This document shows positions 24,590-36,904 of a stretch of 64,000 nt of DNA, piece by piece; positions within the stretch are counted from its first letter, which is position 1; each line of letters starts with the position of its first letter. The notes beneath the pieces are model-generated. The model was not told the DNA's origin and did no database searches. It saw nothing but the letters and a program-made list of their open reading frames with translations. The position numbers and the translations under genes were made by a program. Location of the stretch: positions 4,960,001 through 5,024,000 of the forward strand of contig NC_088711.1 in NCBI RefSeq assembly GCF_963576615.1, in the 5' to 3' direction. The stretch is from Watersipora subatra. Its lineage: Eukaryota > Bryozoa > Gymnolaemata > Cheilostomatida > Watersiporidae.

Positions 24590-25945
24590 ACCATTATCAC
24601 TGAGACACTGTAAAACCTATTTGACTGCCATGGTGATCTATTTTCCAACCCTTCCCCTATATTGGCGCTTTATTAGAGGTGACGTTCAAATAGATAGTGG
24701 CATTGTATTTTTCAAATAACTCATCAGAATTTTGGGAAGACAAATTTAACCCTTTTACGGGTAAAGTGAATGTCGCCTTTACATGCATTTTTCACTTTCC
24801 TTTGGGCAAAGTGACATTAACCCTTTTGGATGCAAGAAATCTGCTAACTTACCTCCAACTTGTCGTGGATCTCTATATAAATATGCATTGGAAGCTGAGA
24901 AGTACCTTTACCAGTTGATGTCTATTGTTTGCAATTGATCTGCCATATTATAGCCTGCGCCCTGTGTTGAAATTTGTTGGATATTTAAATTTTTCATTTC
25001 TTTCCAAATTTGAAGGCAAATTTTTATATTATAACTACAGTATATTTAACAATGTTGCATACAAGCTCATCGCACTTATTGTTATGTATGCTACAGTTTG
25101 CAGTCAAAACTGGCTTTTCATGTGCAACAGAAGAGTTATGAGCGTTGATCTATTGTAAGCCGACTTTAGATAACCACAATGATGCCATCAAGTAAAATGC
25201 TATAAATCTGCAAATTGATAAGTAATAATAATGATAATTTATCAAATGCTACAAATATATATTCAAAAACAATTGACATGAACAAACCATACTTATTAAT
25301 TTATTATACATGCGGAAACGAAAATTAACATTTTTGGAACACAAATATTTGCTTCGTTTGCTCGGCCTGTTGCGCTCTATTGTTGCTTTCATTTGGAACC
25401 ATTTTATCCTCTGGCTGTTCAATACCTTATAAAAAGTCTTCTGACCTCAACTCTTCTTCTGCACTGTTGAACTAGTTGATATTAGCGTCCAAACAATTTT
25501 TTAGCAGAGCAAAAATTTTACGCGTTGCCAGTTGAATACTTTTTGCAAAAATAATGAGAACCTTTCAGCCGCATGCGTATAGCACAAATTTTAGCTTCAC
25601 AATAGTAGTAGATTCTATTGAATTGTCTTTCCCATACGTCTAAGTATCAAGACCACATTAAAAAGGCACTACTAATAGCCTGATACAGTTTTTAATTATT
25701 TCTATGGTGTTGCCTCCAAAATTTTAACGAAAAACAACTGTGAAGCTTTGGAGTTACAAAACAGACATCGATATGAACAGAATCAACGAGAGAATTAATT
25801 GTTATTGATGTAACCAAGTGATTATTAGTACTATTTTGAGGACACTTCGCAATTGGTCACTTGCTATTATGGGTTCGTAAAAATCAAAGAATAGCAAAGT
25901 GGCGGTCAAATAGAGGTGGCGTTCAAATAGAGGTTTCACGGCAAT
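24590..25945. mobile_element. Non-autonomous element with iterated GGCGTTCAAATA words, copy 2
   Basis: A tandem neighbour of copy 1 in the same orientation. It begins CTGTAAAACCTATTTGACTG and ends with GGTGGCGTTCAAATAGAGG. Terminal and subterminal words are the same short GGCGTTC units. Divergence between copies is spread evenly. Confidence 0.7.
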
Positions 25946-26079
25946 CATTGCTATAAAATTAATAGATTTCACCTAGTAACAAAAATCAAATATGAGAGCT
26001 TGATTGAAAATTCGATAAGCAATTAATTTGGCTAAGGTTTATTGATGTTTTACTAATGGTGCTTGATCTAGAAGCTTCC

Positions 26080-26958
26080 TTAAAGGTTGACTTGCAACAA
26101 AATTCACATTACAGTTATTTGGTATCAAAAGATTCACCATGTCTTACTCTGTTGTTTTGTAAGTGCCAAATATGTGGAAATGTGATTACAAGCTCCTAAC
26201 AGCTCAAAAATGAAAAGGCGCCGTAGATTGGGATCTCTTTATTTCGATGACGTAGCCACGAAATTTGGTTATCATCTTGTCACGTATGTTCTCACGTGAA
26301 TTGAAAGGCCAATACAAAGCTCAATATAAAACTTATCGTAGTACTAGTTTATGACAAACACTTTGGGTTTTATCGAAGACCCTGTATCAAATATAGATGC
26401 TCACTACTTTACAGTTTTGTTTCGTCCTGGTCTAATCGGCAAGTCGTAATCTAATCATGTGACCAAATACTTCGCAAATAATTTTTGCAGCACTTTTTGA
26501 TTATGGTGACCAACAGGCCCGTCATGATTATCAGACAATGATATGTACTCCTTCAAGCTAAGGATAAAAAATTAAACGAATTTTTACAGTAAGTTATAAG
26601 ATATCACTGCTAAAAGTGACAGCATTACGATGACGATAAAACAGACGCGTAAGAACAATAAACATAGTTTTATTGAATGCGTGAAGTATATTTGTGAAAA
26701 TATTTCGACGAATAAGGTTGCAAGAAAGTGTAAACAGAAACCATCTCTCACAACTACATCACATTTGAGCCGTTTTGGAAAGGGAACCCAAACTACGGCG
26801 GTCTCATGTGGCTGCGATTTTCTGTTCGTTTTTGAGCTTTTAAGAGCTTGTAATCACCTTTCCACATATTATGCACCTACAACACAACAGAGTAAGACAT
26901 GGTGAATCTTTTCATATCAAATAACGGTAATGTAAATTTTGTTGCACATCAACCTTCA
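26080..26958. mobile_element. TTAA-flanked inverted-repeat element, copy 2
   Basis: Same family as 14600-15497, in opposite orientation, with the same interior (for example CTGCTAAAAGTGACAGCATT near 26610). The right TTAA is mutated to TTCA. Confidence 0.78.
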
Positions 26959-26960
26959 AG

Positions 26961-27060
26961 GTTTTATGTAGTGTACAGTTTACTTGTAGGTTTTATGTAG
27001 TGTACAGTTTACTTGTAGTTTTTATGTAGTGTACAATTTACTTGTAGGTTTTATGTAAAG
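26961..27060. repeat. About 30-bp tandem repeat, three copies
   Basis: Units of TTTTATGTAGTGTACAGTTT followed by ACTTGTAGG, abutting the right end of the TTAA element copy 2. Confidence 0.85.
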
Positions 27061-27354
27061 TATTTGATAAAGTACATCCAAATTATTAGGTTCTTTGCTG
27101 TTGAAGATTATTGTATTATATTGTTATCGGATATTCCAACTATAAGGCTAATACTATGAAGACAAATACCGATTAGATGTTCCACGTCTGATGTAAACAA
27201 CAAATGCCAAATATTGAATTATTTTCAACGAATAAAAGGCAGAGGTTGCTAATGAATGCACTGACGAGAAGATGTTCAAAGCATTAACCCAGGTCAAGAT
27301 TTTACTCCAATGTGCTAGTTGAATGCTTGGCAGTGTATGAAAAATAAAAATCTT

Positions 27355-27790
27355 ATTGCACAGAAAATGTACTTTTAATTAACATATACAACATCTACTA
27401 TTTTAACTTTTAAATTAAGGTGTTTGTTTATTTATATTTACTGTGTTTATTTCTGTGTAATTCATACGTTACTGGCTGCAGTGCCTACTACAGGTCTATA
27501 TTGATTGCAAGTCTTGCAATATTTTAAAAAGTTTTCTTCACATATGGGTACATTATTTTTCTGGTATAGTTTCATGCATTCCATAAGCTGAAGTGTTAAG
27601 CGTGAAGGCACGAAAGATTGGCAGGTGTAATAAATATGTAAAAATTTATTCCATATTATAGCCACATGGACAACAATGTGTATTGGATAAATGCCTGCCT
27701 GCAGAACTAGAGGTTTCGAGTTCAAATCTTAACTCTGTTGCCATAACTGGGCGAATAGACAGACAGATACTGAAATTTATATATAGATTT
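27355..27790 (-). repeat. Composite repeat copy 3
   Basis: 27355-27560 is the end module reversed (shares ACATATACAACAT and GCAGTGCCTACTACAGG with other copies). 27665-27790 is the tRNA-related head on the plus strand with box B GTTCAAATC at 27720-27728 and the tail CATAACTGGGCGAATAGACA. Confidence 0.65.
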
Positions 27791-28044
27791 GCCCTGGTAC
27801 ATAAAATACACTCATAAATTATAACTAATTGCTAAATAAATTGGCAACACCAGAAAGTCTGATCTAGAAAGGGAACAATATAAAGTTGATTTCCAAAATC
27901 GATAAACAATTTTAATCATGACGACAAAGCAAGATACAGTGTACTAAATCACACCACACAAGATTAATGTAATGTACTACCACCTTCATAAGCAATGAAA
28001 ATCTTCAAGCCATTAGCTAAAGCAAGGCTAGTACAAAAAAACAG

Positions 28045-28175
28045 TTATTTGCTGATGAGATCTGACAAACTATCTAGAATACTTGTCTGACGAAGTCCAA
28101 AAATAACTGTGCATCCAACCATGACCATCTGTGCAAGTACTGATGGGACAAACCCTTTAAATCTCTTTGGTGGAT
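28045..28175 (-). CDS. MGST3: MGST3-B coding exon 4
   Basis: 131 bases from phase 1, containing PSVLAQMVMVGCTVIFGLR and ending SDLISK-TAA at 28047-28045. Confidence 0.92.
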
Positions 28176-29641
28176 CTGTAATGAACGCTGGAAATTATAC
28201 TTTGGTGTTTTATGCAACTGATCTAAAAATATTTACTCATCTGAAAATAAATTGTAAGAAGTACTTCTGAGGAAGTCTACATAGTTTAAGGTTCCAATAT
28301 TTTAACAATAAACAAAAAGCACTGAAGTTTATGATAAGTTACGGATCTAGGTTATGGAGATAGTTTATGTCTGGAAACAGACTGGCCTGTTAAGATCCCA
28401 ACTCTACACGTGAGACTCACAGCCAAAGACTTAGAGTTAAATTCTTGCCATTGAAGGAGGAAAGGATAACTTTCTGTAATTTACTAGTAAGGTAGTTAAG
28501 ATATTTAGTTTTCATATAAGAACAAAAACTACAAGAGTATAGGAGTAAATCGGATGAGTTGCCTGGTTCTAGGAAGTAGTTGTATAGCTCTAGCAAGGTC
28601 ATAAAAAGGTCAGAGATAAGGCAGTGTGGTCAACTTCTCAGAGCTCATTTAATCATAAAACCAGCATTATTATCACAATTATAGCAACTTACCTTTTACA
28701 TAGATGTCAGCGTAGACTGCTCTAGCAATCAGCCAGGCAACTCCAGCAGTAGCACATACTCGCTGCAAAGAGAAAAACAAGACTGAGACACAACTAGTTT
28801 GAAACAAAGTCTCTTGAAAGATATACATCTCTAGTTTACCCAATTGCCATTGATTTATTTGCAGCTAAATGCTAGTCAAAGAAAGATAACATTACATCAC
28901 AGCTGAATTACAGTTCACACTCTTCATAAGAAAGTAAAACACTAACTGGAAACTCGAGTCCACCGAGGAGCATGGTAACAGCATAGAATGGATAATGCTC
29001 GAGGTAGTTCATATGAGCCCTCATGATGCGGTTGAAGACAGGATTCTCATCGCTGTACATAATGGGTGCCTGCAAAGAATACCAAATACGCATTTACTAT
29101 CCTGTCTAGGCTCTGTAACAGTCACACTTAGTAAAGAGGAGATCTGTTCATGGATAATCCTACACTTTGGTATGACCAGTCTAGATTCATGGAAACATTA
29201 AAAGAATTAAAATGATGTTCCATAACTTTGGCTAATCCTCAGAACTGCTATCTACTACACAAACTCTTCAGAAATCTATTAAAAGCAAACTGGAAATATT
29301 AGAACAAACATGGATATAAAGGAAATACAAAAAAATAATAAAAAGGCAGAATCTTGGTTAAGGAACAATTACAAGTCGCTGCTTGAGTGTTTAATGCATG
29401 GGCAAATAACTTGTATGGTAAATGAAAACAGTTGCATATAAGCTAAGGTTTAGTAGAATAAGGCAAACCATGCTATGGGCAAACAAGAGTGTAACCATAT
29501 GACTACCTGAATGCCATAATCCTTTCGAGCTTTCACCACCCTGAAAACATGACGAACATTTAACCAAGTCCCTCCAACGACAGCCAGTACCACGTATCCG
29601 TAGTCTTTTGGCAGCAGGTCTTGAATTTTCAACTGAGGCAT
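28045..29641 (-). CDS. MGST3: Microsomal glutathione S-transferase 3, copy B (complete, 4 coding exons)
   Basis: A second MAPEG protein of 152 residues. Exons are 29507-29641, 28947-29069, 28693-28762 and 28045-28175 (135+123+70+131 nt) with phases 0, 0, 1 as in copy A. It shares LLPKDYGYVVLAVVGG, RAHMNYLEHYP, MLLGGLEFP and AQMVMVGCTVIFGLR with copy A, so the two are tandem paralogues in the same orientation. The genes differ in introns (B spans 1.6 kb, A spans 7 kb) and at the C-terminus: B has PPKRFKGF where A has GKRQRGFGP, and ends SDLISK. An acceptor 12 bases before the ATG again indicates a 5' UTR intron. Substrate preference cannot be read from sequence. Confidence 0.94.
28693..28762 (-). 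CDS. MGST3: MGST3-B coding exon 3
   Basis: 70 bases, RVCATAGVAWLIARAVYAD, preceded by ttttctctttgcag and followed by a consensus GTAAGT donor. Confidence 0.93.
28947..29069 (-). CDS. MGST3: MGST3-B coding exon 2
   Basis: 123 bases, phase 0 on both sides, APIMYSDENPVFNR then RAHMNYLEHYP. Donor GTTAGT is the same sequence as in copy A. Confidence 0.93.
29507..29641 (-). CDS. MGST3: MGST3-B coding exon 1
   Basis: ATG at 29641-29639, 45 codons beginning MPQLKIQDLLPKDYGY and ending DYGIQ before GTAGTC. An acceptor (tctatcatcgcag) sits 12 bases upstream of the ATG. Confidence 0.9.
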
Positions 29642-30391
29642 TCTGCACTCACTCTGCGATGATAGAAAGGGCAATACAGGACCTCTTACTAGTAGCAATA
29701 GTACGAGTACTAATATCGCTATAGGTTATTGCAAATATGTCGCGCTTGTTACAGACCAGCATGGAAGCTTTGCTCATTTCAGATATATAAATGGTATGAG
29801 ATGCAAAAACTCATTCTTTATTCTTTGCAGCCCTTGCACTTGATGAACATCAGTAGGTGAACCGCAAGTTTTCTTCTAAAGGTAAATTCATGATACGAAT
29901 TAAGCATGACATGAACTCTAGTAAAACAAACATAGCTTGCACTCAAAATTAACGAAGATGCATTTTTATGGCAGTAAATGATGTATTGCATTCATAATGG
30001 CGTTCTCAATGAAAACAATATCAGCTATTTTGCAGGGCCACCAAATTGATAGAGCTGTTGATGATTTCGGTTAACAAAAAAAAAATGGTAAGAATTATAA
30101 ATGAAGCATGATGGGCATGAGACTTTGATTTGGGCAACAGCCACTTTGATATGTTGTTTTATGCTTACTTGTCAGTCTAATAGCTCGGTGAAAAAAGATA
30201 AATTGCCTCACTTTTATTGAGGATTTATAAATGTAAATCTGCAAATACCTATTGTTTAGAGTATTTATCAAACATACAATTTATTATAAAAGTATTCTAA
30301 TTAAACACTATATGCAGTGTTACAGAATAAATAGAAATTTGTAAAAAAAGAGGCACAGATGTATGCCAAGATCCACTATTGTTTTCAGCTT

Positions 30392-31266
30392 ACCGTAAAA
30401 CCCTATTTGAATGCCACTTCTAATAGAACGCCACCTCTAATAGAACGCCACGTTTAATAGAACGCCACTATAGAGAAAGGTTAGAAAATACAGCGCCACC
30501 CTTTAATTGAACGCCACCTCTATTTGAGATTCTATAATTTTTATGAACCCATTATAGAAAGTGATCAGTAGAAAAGTGCCCACGAAATGGCGCTAATAAT
30601 GACTCGGTTACATCAACAAAAATTAATTGTTTTAGTGTTGCTGTAGTGTTGGCCATGGTTTTAGTGACGGTGTACCTGAAAAGATCGATCATCACAATCA
30701 TCAGAACTACAATCTGATTCGAAGTCAATAACTACTAAATCCGACCCATTGTTTTCAGATTCATCCATAACGTGGTTTACAATCTTGCCTGAAGACTTTA
30801 CAGTGTTTTGATGATCGAAGAGAATACTCTCCAGGGACACCGCACGACGTAAAAGCAGCCATTGTTATGGCACATCAAGGTTCATTTTCTAACTCCAAAG
30901 CTCTACAGTTTTTTTCTTTAAAACTTTGAAAGTGACACCATCAAAATAATTAATAACTGTAACCGTCTAATGCTTTACTCTAAGTAGCTCCTTGTTTAAC
31001 TCCATCTGATACATTGGCTGATATGAGAAACAGTTTAGCAAAAATGCTGAAGCTGATGCCATCCATGTCGCTTCGCCCGAGTAGAGTGCACAATATAAGT
31101 GACATCCGCATCGTTTCGCCTGTAAAGTGGTTAAATTTATTTTCACAAAATTCTGATGAGCTTGTCGAAACATACAGCGCCACCCTCTATTTGAACATCA
31201 CCTCTGATACAACGCCCCTATAAGAGAAGGGTTGGAAAATACAGCGCCATGGCATTCAAATGGAGG
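30392..31266. mobile_element. Non-autonomous element with iterated GGCGTTCAAATA words, copy 3 (shorter)
   Basis: Opens CCGTAAAACCCTATTTGAAT and closes with GGCATTCAAATGGAGGTATT in inverse sense, so the ends form an imperfect inverted repeat. The left end stacks several GAACGCCACCTCTA words. About 875 bp, so internally deleted relative to the copies at 23-26 kb. Confidence 0.68.
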
Positions 31267-31269
31267 TAT

Positions 31270-33689
31270 TACAGCATACTAGAAAATGTAGCAATAATTA
31301 CTACAAAAAACAACACATAACCATAAATAAGCTATTTACAACATATTATTTCTAGCATGCTTCAAGGGTAACAATGAGAATCTAGTTGAAGTTATCTCAA
31401 ATAATCAGTAATCAAGTTATCAGCCCACGTTATCACAAACATGGAGGGTGTAGCCATCCAATGCTATCAAATATCGCACGGCTTTATAACTTTCGGTTGC
31501 TTAATAAAACGTTTCTGACATTTCATACTATTTATGATTGCTTCTACTGACAAAATACATGTGACGAAGTTAATATTTGAAGCTTTAAAGAGAAGTAACA
31601 GTGAAAAAAGTAAAAAAAGACATGAAAATGGCAAGAGCATATTGGATAGTATGCACAAACTAGAGATTTGAGAATATCATATAAGTATCAGAGGGTATAG
31701 AAAGGATTCAACAATGTCAGGTCATGAATTGCATGCCTTTACTGTTGTACATCAGGACAAAAATTATATATTTGAAGGCTTCAGTGGGAAATTTTAATGC
31801 AAATGAAAAGTAATAGTAAAATTGTTTTTGAAACCATGTACATTAGGCGAGTCACTTTTGGCGAGATCCCCATTATTCACACGAAGGTCTTGAATGAGCA
31901 TAAAAGGGACTATGTGTTAAAAAGTGGTAGCAAGACATCAGCTCATGGAACCTGCTACTAATGTAGTGGCATGAAACTTTAGAAGTATCATCTGGTAGAT
32001 ATGAAAACTGATGTCAATAACATGTGACGATAAAGAGGATTCTAAGTTAGCCACAAAGTACAAAAAAATCTTTGGAATGTCAGAGATTATTTAAATAAAT
32101 TAAATATTATGAATATTACAACACTAACACATCATACTCCTTTTTTGTAGTCGCAAAAAACGTGAAAAACATTTAAACTAACATTGAAAGTGTGTGTTCC
32201 CCAAACATCACGTAGAATTATCGTAATCACGGGATATGGACTAAGTGAACGTGATAGGACAAAAGGGAAAAGTTGTTAATCGAAACCAATAATACCAGCT
32301 ACTGTACAGTCATTTAATTGGAAACTTAAGTTTGGTTTTTCATTTTTAAAGGGCACAAGGTGTGCGTTTAGGAAATAGTAGAACGGATTAGGCTATTTAC
32401 ATGTAATTCACATTTTGTTTTCGAATCAGATTATTTATAATCTAGTAGTAGGGGTGCCTACTGTATTAAAGGTGAATATTTCAACACTGATACATCTCGG
32501 CAGCTGTTGAGCATCTAGTGAGTGTCGTATCACCAGCACCAAACAATGATAAGTGGCCTTCCATAAATGGCCATTCTTGAAATAAGGAACTGTTGGCCCA
32601 GCATTTACTCGTGCAGTCACATTAGCTTTGAAAAAAAAAGGGACTCAAACCTACTTATCCTTACAATCTACACACAAAAATTCAAACCCATTTTGCATAA
32701 TTTATATTGAATTGCTTGAGGATGGCATAATAAACAGTGCAGCTAATTTTGCATAACTAACTTTGTTGAAGTTTTGAGGTTAACATCTAAATAAAATTTC
32801 GTATGACTATAACTAGTCAGTTTACCATTTTAACAAGTTCTGGGTGTGATAGTTGTCCTGAAATGCGAATATATTTTTATCTTTCTTATGCGATATCAAA
32901 AAGCTTTCTCTCTAGCTGACAAGACCTATTTGAAACAGCCCAATTTCACTCCTCAAGTTGTTTTACTTACTGTTAAGATAAGAGTTCCAAACCTTAGGCT
33001 TGCTAACAACAGGCTTGCTATGCATATTAAACAACCTTTCCTTCATTTTGAAAAGGCGAATAATCACAATTGCCCATTTGAGTTCATGTCAAGCAGCTAC
33101 TCTTATTGTTATTATTTATAGCCTAGTGAACCTTTATTTCGGAAAAAATCATACAACCTTTCGATGTCTTGCGTGCTGCAACGCTAACTGACTAAAATAT
33201 ACATAATGGTTTAGACTACTACGACTTATCTAACTCAAAAATTAAACTATTGAAGAAACAATAAAACCAACTTCGCAGAGCGAAAAGCAGAATAAACATG
33301 CACCATGGCTACAGAAAACCAGGTATGAATAAAAGAAAAAAAATTACAGAAACTGCTATTCAGAATAATGTGGCAGCAACAGCAGCAAAATCGTATGATC
33401 TAAATGCTACTGGTGTATGGAAGCATTAGCAAAAACAGGTAGCATAATGAAGAAACGCCTAAACCACTGGAGATATACACAATAGTACAATGAAGATGAC
33501 ACCTAATACATCAGAGAACCGCCTGAAAAACAGTCATCATACACCCATCTACAAGTGGATTAAAAGCCTCTAGTGGATGTAACCCATGAGGAAAGACACA
33601 TCGATCGCTGTGTCAGAAAATCATTAAAAAGAAATTAGATCGCCATCAAACACAACCAAAACAATTGGACTAACTGTCATCATTTTCAA
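31270..33689. other. Intergenic region, no gene seen
   Basis: AT-rich, with short frames on both strands and no conserved motif. MGST3-B probably has its promoter or 5' UTR exon somewhere between 29660 and this region; no core promoter could be identified. Confidence 0.35.
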
Positions 33690-34215
33690 TCAGTACACCC
33701 CCATGACATACTTAAGACAAGTCCAGTCAATTGCTAACCCTCTGCAACACATAGAACAGAACCAGAGTGCCTAAAAACCTCGCAGACTAACAGAGACATC
33801 TATAAAAGAGAACAACTTCAACGGTCCAGCCTCTCTGTTTCCCAATGACCTACTGAGGCTCTATTTTCCCCCGCCTGCTGAGACACGCTACTCTGCCACT
33901 GGAGGCTCCCTCCCCTACCCCTGCTTACGGAGTCTCCTTCTTCATCATCGGCTGATCCCCTTCTACTTCCTTATCTCCACTATTGAGCTTCCCTATCTAT
34001 GAGCTCTTATGACTCTCGTTTGACTGTCAAGACTCCCAGCCGTACAGGACAGAGCAACCAAACATGGGGCGTAACTTTTATTAGCTATTTCAACCTTGTT
34101 TCATTAATATTGTTTAGAATTTTGTTAGTCGTATATTTTAATTGTTTGAGTTATAAAATAAAGAAGTATCCTTATTAAGAAATCTTTATTAAGAAAGAAG
34201 ATCTTTATTAAGAAA
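33690..34215. other. Relatively GC- and pyrimidine-rich block, no recognisable gene
   Basis: Composition shifts sharply from the AT-rich surroundings (long CT-rich stretches near 33830-34020). It then ends in GTTATAAAATAAAG and three imperfect copies of CTTTATTAAGAAA. It could be the 3' end of an unrecognised retroelement or noncoding RNA; no reading frame stands out. Confidence 0.35.
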
Positions 34216-35430
34216 TATCAGTATTGCTTACAATAACTTAACATCTTCGCTAGTACTTGAGCAGGTAGGAACTAATGATCAATTCAGTTCCCACAAGCTA
34301 AGCAAAGGTGCACAAGCTGAACGTAGTCAAAACAGTACAAGACGACAAAGGAAACTTAACACTGATGTTATGTGTAGATTCGGATTAGTGATGCATAACA
34401 TAATTTCTCCATATCCACCCATGACACCGTCACATAAAATTTGTTTCAATATTGTGAAAAAATGCGTTGTTTGCTTGACCCTCAAGTAAAAGTACACCTA
34501 TGTAAGATCATATTGTAAAATATAAAAAGATAGTCAGATGCTAACTCCGATTTTATCCAGATTATTATTTAAAACTAACACTTGGTGCGCGTTAAACATC
34601 TGTCCCATCTACTATTTTGCTACTTGGTAAAGCATTTGGGGGTGGATATTAGCGATGCGATGGAGTGACCGCAAACCTTCATAATCCTCGATTCTTTTCA
34701 TTGGTTTGCGGCGACTGCCAACGGAAAGTGGGACGTTGCACAACTTACTGTTGCAAAATCTTTTTCACATTTGCTATGCCATGGTCTTAAATGATAACTC
34801 AGCTAAAAACCTACTCTATGACACCGTGAAGACAACTCTAACGGTAAGCCGCTTTGATGTTGAAACCACGAGAACAGCTCTAGCGAGATACTCGAACGTA
34901 CAAACTCTATGAAAATAGTGGTGGCTCTAAGAAGGGACGTGGGAGGAATAATTCCAGAGAATTATCCTATTTGAATGTTGTCCGCATTGAACTTAGAACC
35001 CCTGGAATGGCAATCACGTGACTTTTACATTGATTGTGATACGTAATGCATGCGCCATATTGGAGAGCTAATCGTTCACTAGTTCCGTTTGTAAACAAAC
35101 GGTGAAAAATGACAGAAACATACATGTTGAATAGTTATTTTCTAGCTGGGTGTTAATGAAAACTCTTCCTACACAACGTTTAGCGTGCCCTGATAGAAGA
35201 AAACCTATTTATAACATATGGAGTGGGATATAATAAGTGATAAGTAGATGTAAAATAGATTTTCGTAGACCATATTAGTCATTCAAACTGTTGTATTACA
35301 GATGCATAAACCCAGGAAATGATATATTCAGGCAAAGAACAACTGTTCCATTATATTAAAAATTATATTATATATGCATAAACCATAATGGAGAAATTTA
35401 GCACTTGAAGTATATCGATAAAAACAACAC
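34216..35430. other. Intergenic region, no gene seen
   Basis: A 68-codon frame at 34706-34912 ends close to a GTAAGC donor-like site at 34841, but shows no recognisable domain. CCGCAAACC and its inverse frame 34670-34715. Confidence 0.3.
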
Positions 35431-35621
35431 ATATGCTCAGGTCTGCCAACCCAAGAGTGGGACAATGCGTGAGATTTGGTTTTGGGGCAATTGATGTATC
35501 AATGATAGTATATATAAAATTGTAGAAATTGGGACAAAAATCTCACGCATTTTCATTTTTTCTTTGGGGTGATTGTGTGAGTCTCACGCCCAATGCGTGA
35601 GAGTTGGCAGGTATGCATATG
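35431..35621. mobile_element. Small MITE with imperfect ends (GTCTGCCAAC ... GTTGGCAGGT)
   Basis: About 190 bases whose ends are inverse (ATATGCTCAGGTCTGCCAAC versus ATATGCATACCTGCCAACTC read on the other strand) with inner GCGTGAGA/TCTCACGC words repeated. No coding content. Confidence 0.55.
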
Positions 35622-36065
35622 CTGCCAAAACAAAAACCGTTTTCAAGATTTAAGTGCTAATAGCTCATGAATGTATGATATGTATAATACAGTATCTGTA
35701 AAAGATGGAATAAACTACTGCAACAACTAAACGGAAATTAAAAACAGTTGTATTAGAGGATAATCAAAATAATGCAAACAAGGAAATACAGGAATTAGTG
35801 TAATTAGATGATTAAACTGAAACATACACGTTACAGAAACTGTGTAAAAGGAGATTTGTATACCACTGAATGTTGAACAAAGGTGCATCAGAGTTTCTTA
35901 GAACTGAATCAGATTAGAAATAACAGCACAACAATAGCTACAGATGAATATTACAGTGATTACATTGTTACTGGCCTTTAAAAAGTACTGCTTTAGTATT
36001 TTATGCCACAAAGATGCACCTTGCAGTTTGAATGTAGGATTTTAGCATAATGATGCTGTAGGAGA

Positions 36066-36637
36066 TCATAAAACGACTGAATAAGGTTTTTCATCAATGA
36101 CGCAGTGGTTGGATATGCCATCTGCTGTGTCCGTAAGGTGTTTCCCAAGGCATAGCACATCACAAGATCCTACACTACTGATAACATACACTACACAATG
36201 AAGTGGATCTGGCTTTGCATTAATACGAAAGTATCGATCTGCAGCTAGCAGGATCCTGATGACACTGTCTGATGGAGGCACCAATCCTTCATTGTTTTGT
36301 AGCTCGAGTAGAGTATAGAGATGTCGGTACTGGATACTTGACTTAGTGGTAACCAGCGACTGACGGCCAATGTCACGTGACAGCACTTTAGTTAGCTTTT
36401 GCACAATGTAGCCAGCTATATAGACTATGTTTGTTAGCTATAACAGAAATTTCACATCTGAAATCATTGTGAGATCCACAAACTGATCAACTCCTGGAGT
36501 AGCCTGTATGATGAGAATCTGGTTTTGAGCAGTAACATTACCTGTCTTACCAGCATCTGATTTTGCACCAACTTTGCTGAGAAGTTTGCGAAAGGTAGCC
36601 TTAAACTGAGTAACAGTAGGATTATCATTCGAACCAC
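36066..36637 (-). pseudogene. P-element / THAP9-like transposase C-terminal fragment
   Basis: The minus strand reads NDNPTVTQFKATFRKLLS, then after about 45 codons an in-frame TAG (36440-36438), then VYIAGYIVQKLTKVLS and NNEGLVPPSDSVIRILLAAD to a TGA at 36068-36066. In P-family transposases the C-terminal region has the same order: an NPTxxQFK block, YIAGYVVRKL, then GGLxxPSxxV. The usual Cys pair after YIAGY is absent (SRDIGRQSL). An acceptor-like ttttttttag precedes 36637. The N-terminal THAP domain and most of the catalytic core were not found nearby, so this is a dead remnant. Confidence 0.72.
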
Positions 36638-36904
36638 CTAAAAAAAAGCATCAATTATAACAATTACATAAAATCAACAAAAATTAATGTCTTATTCACA
36701 TCATAATAGTACTCTTAAGATACAACAATACAACTAATGAAATAAACTAAAATAAAGCAGGTAAAATGCTACCATATCGCTATGTAAAATAACGTAATGG
36801 TTTGTAGTTCCTAAATATTAATATAATAAAAAATTCCAAACTTTGTTCTGAAAGAAGAAAAAATTCACTCACCAGCTTATAAATTTATCTAATCACCGAC
36901 AACA

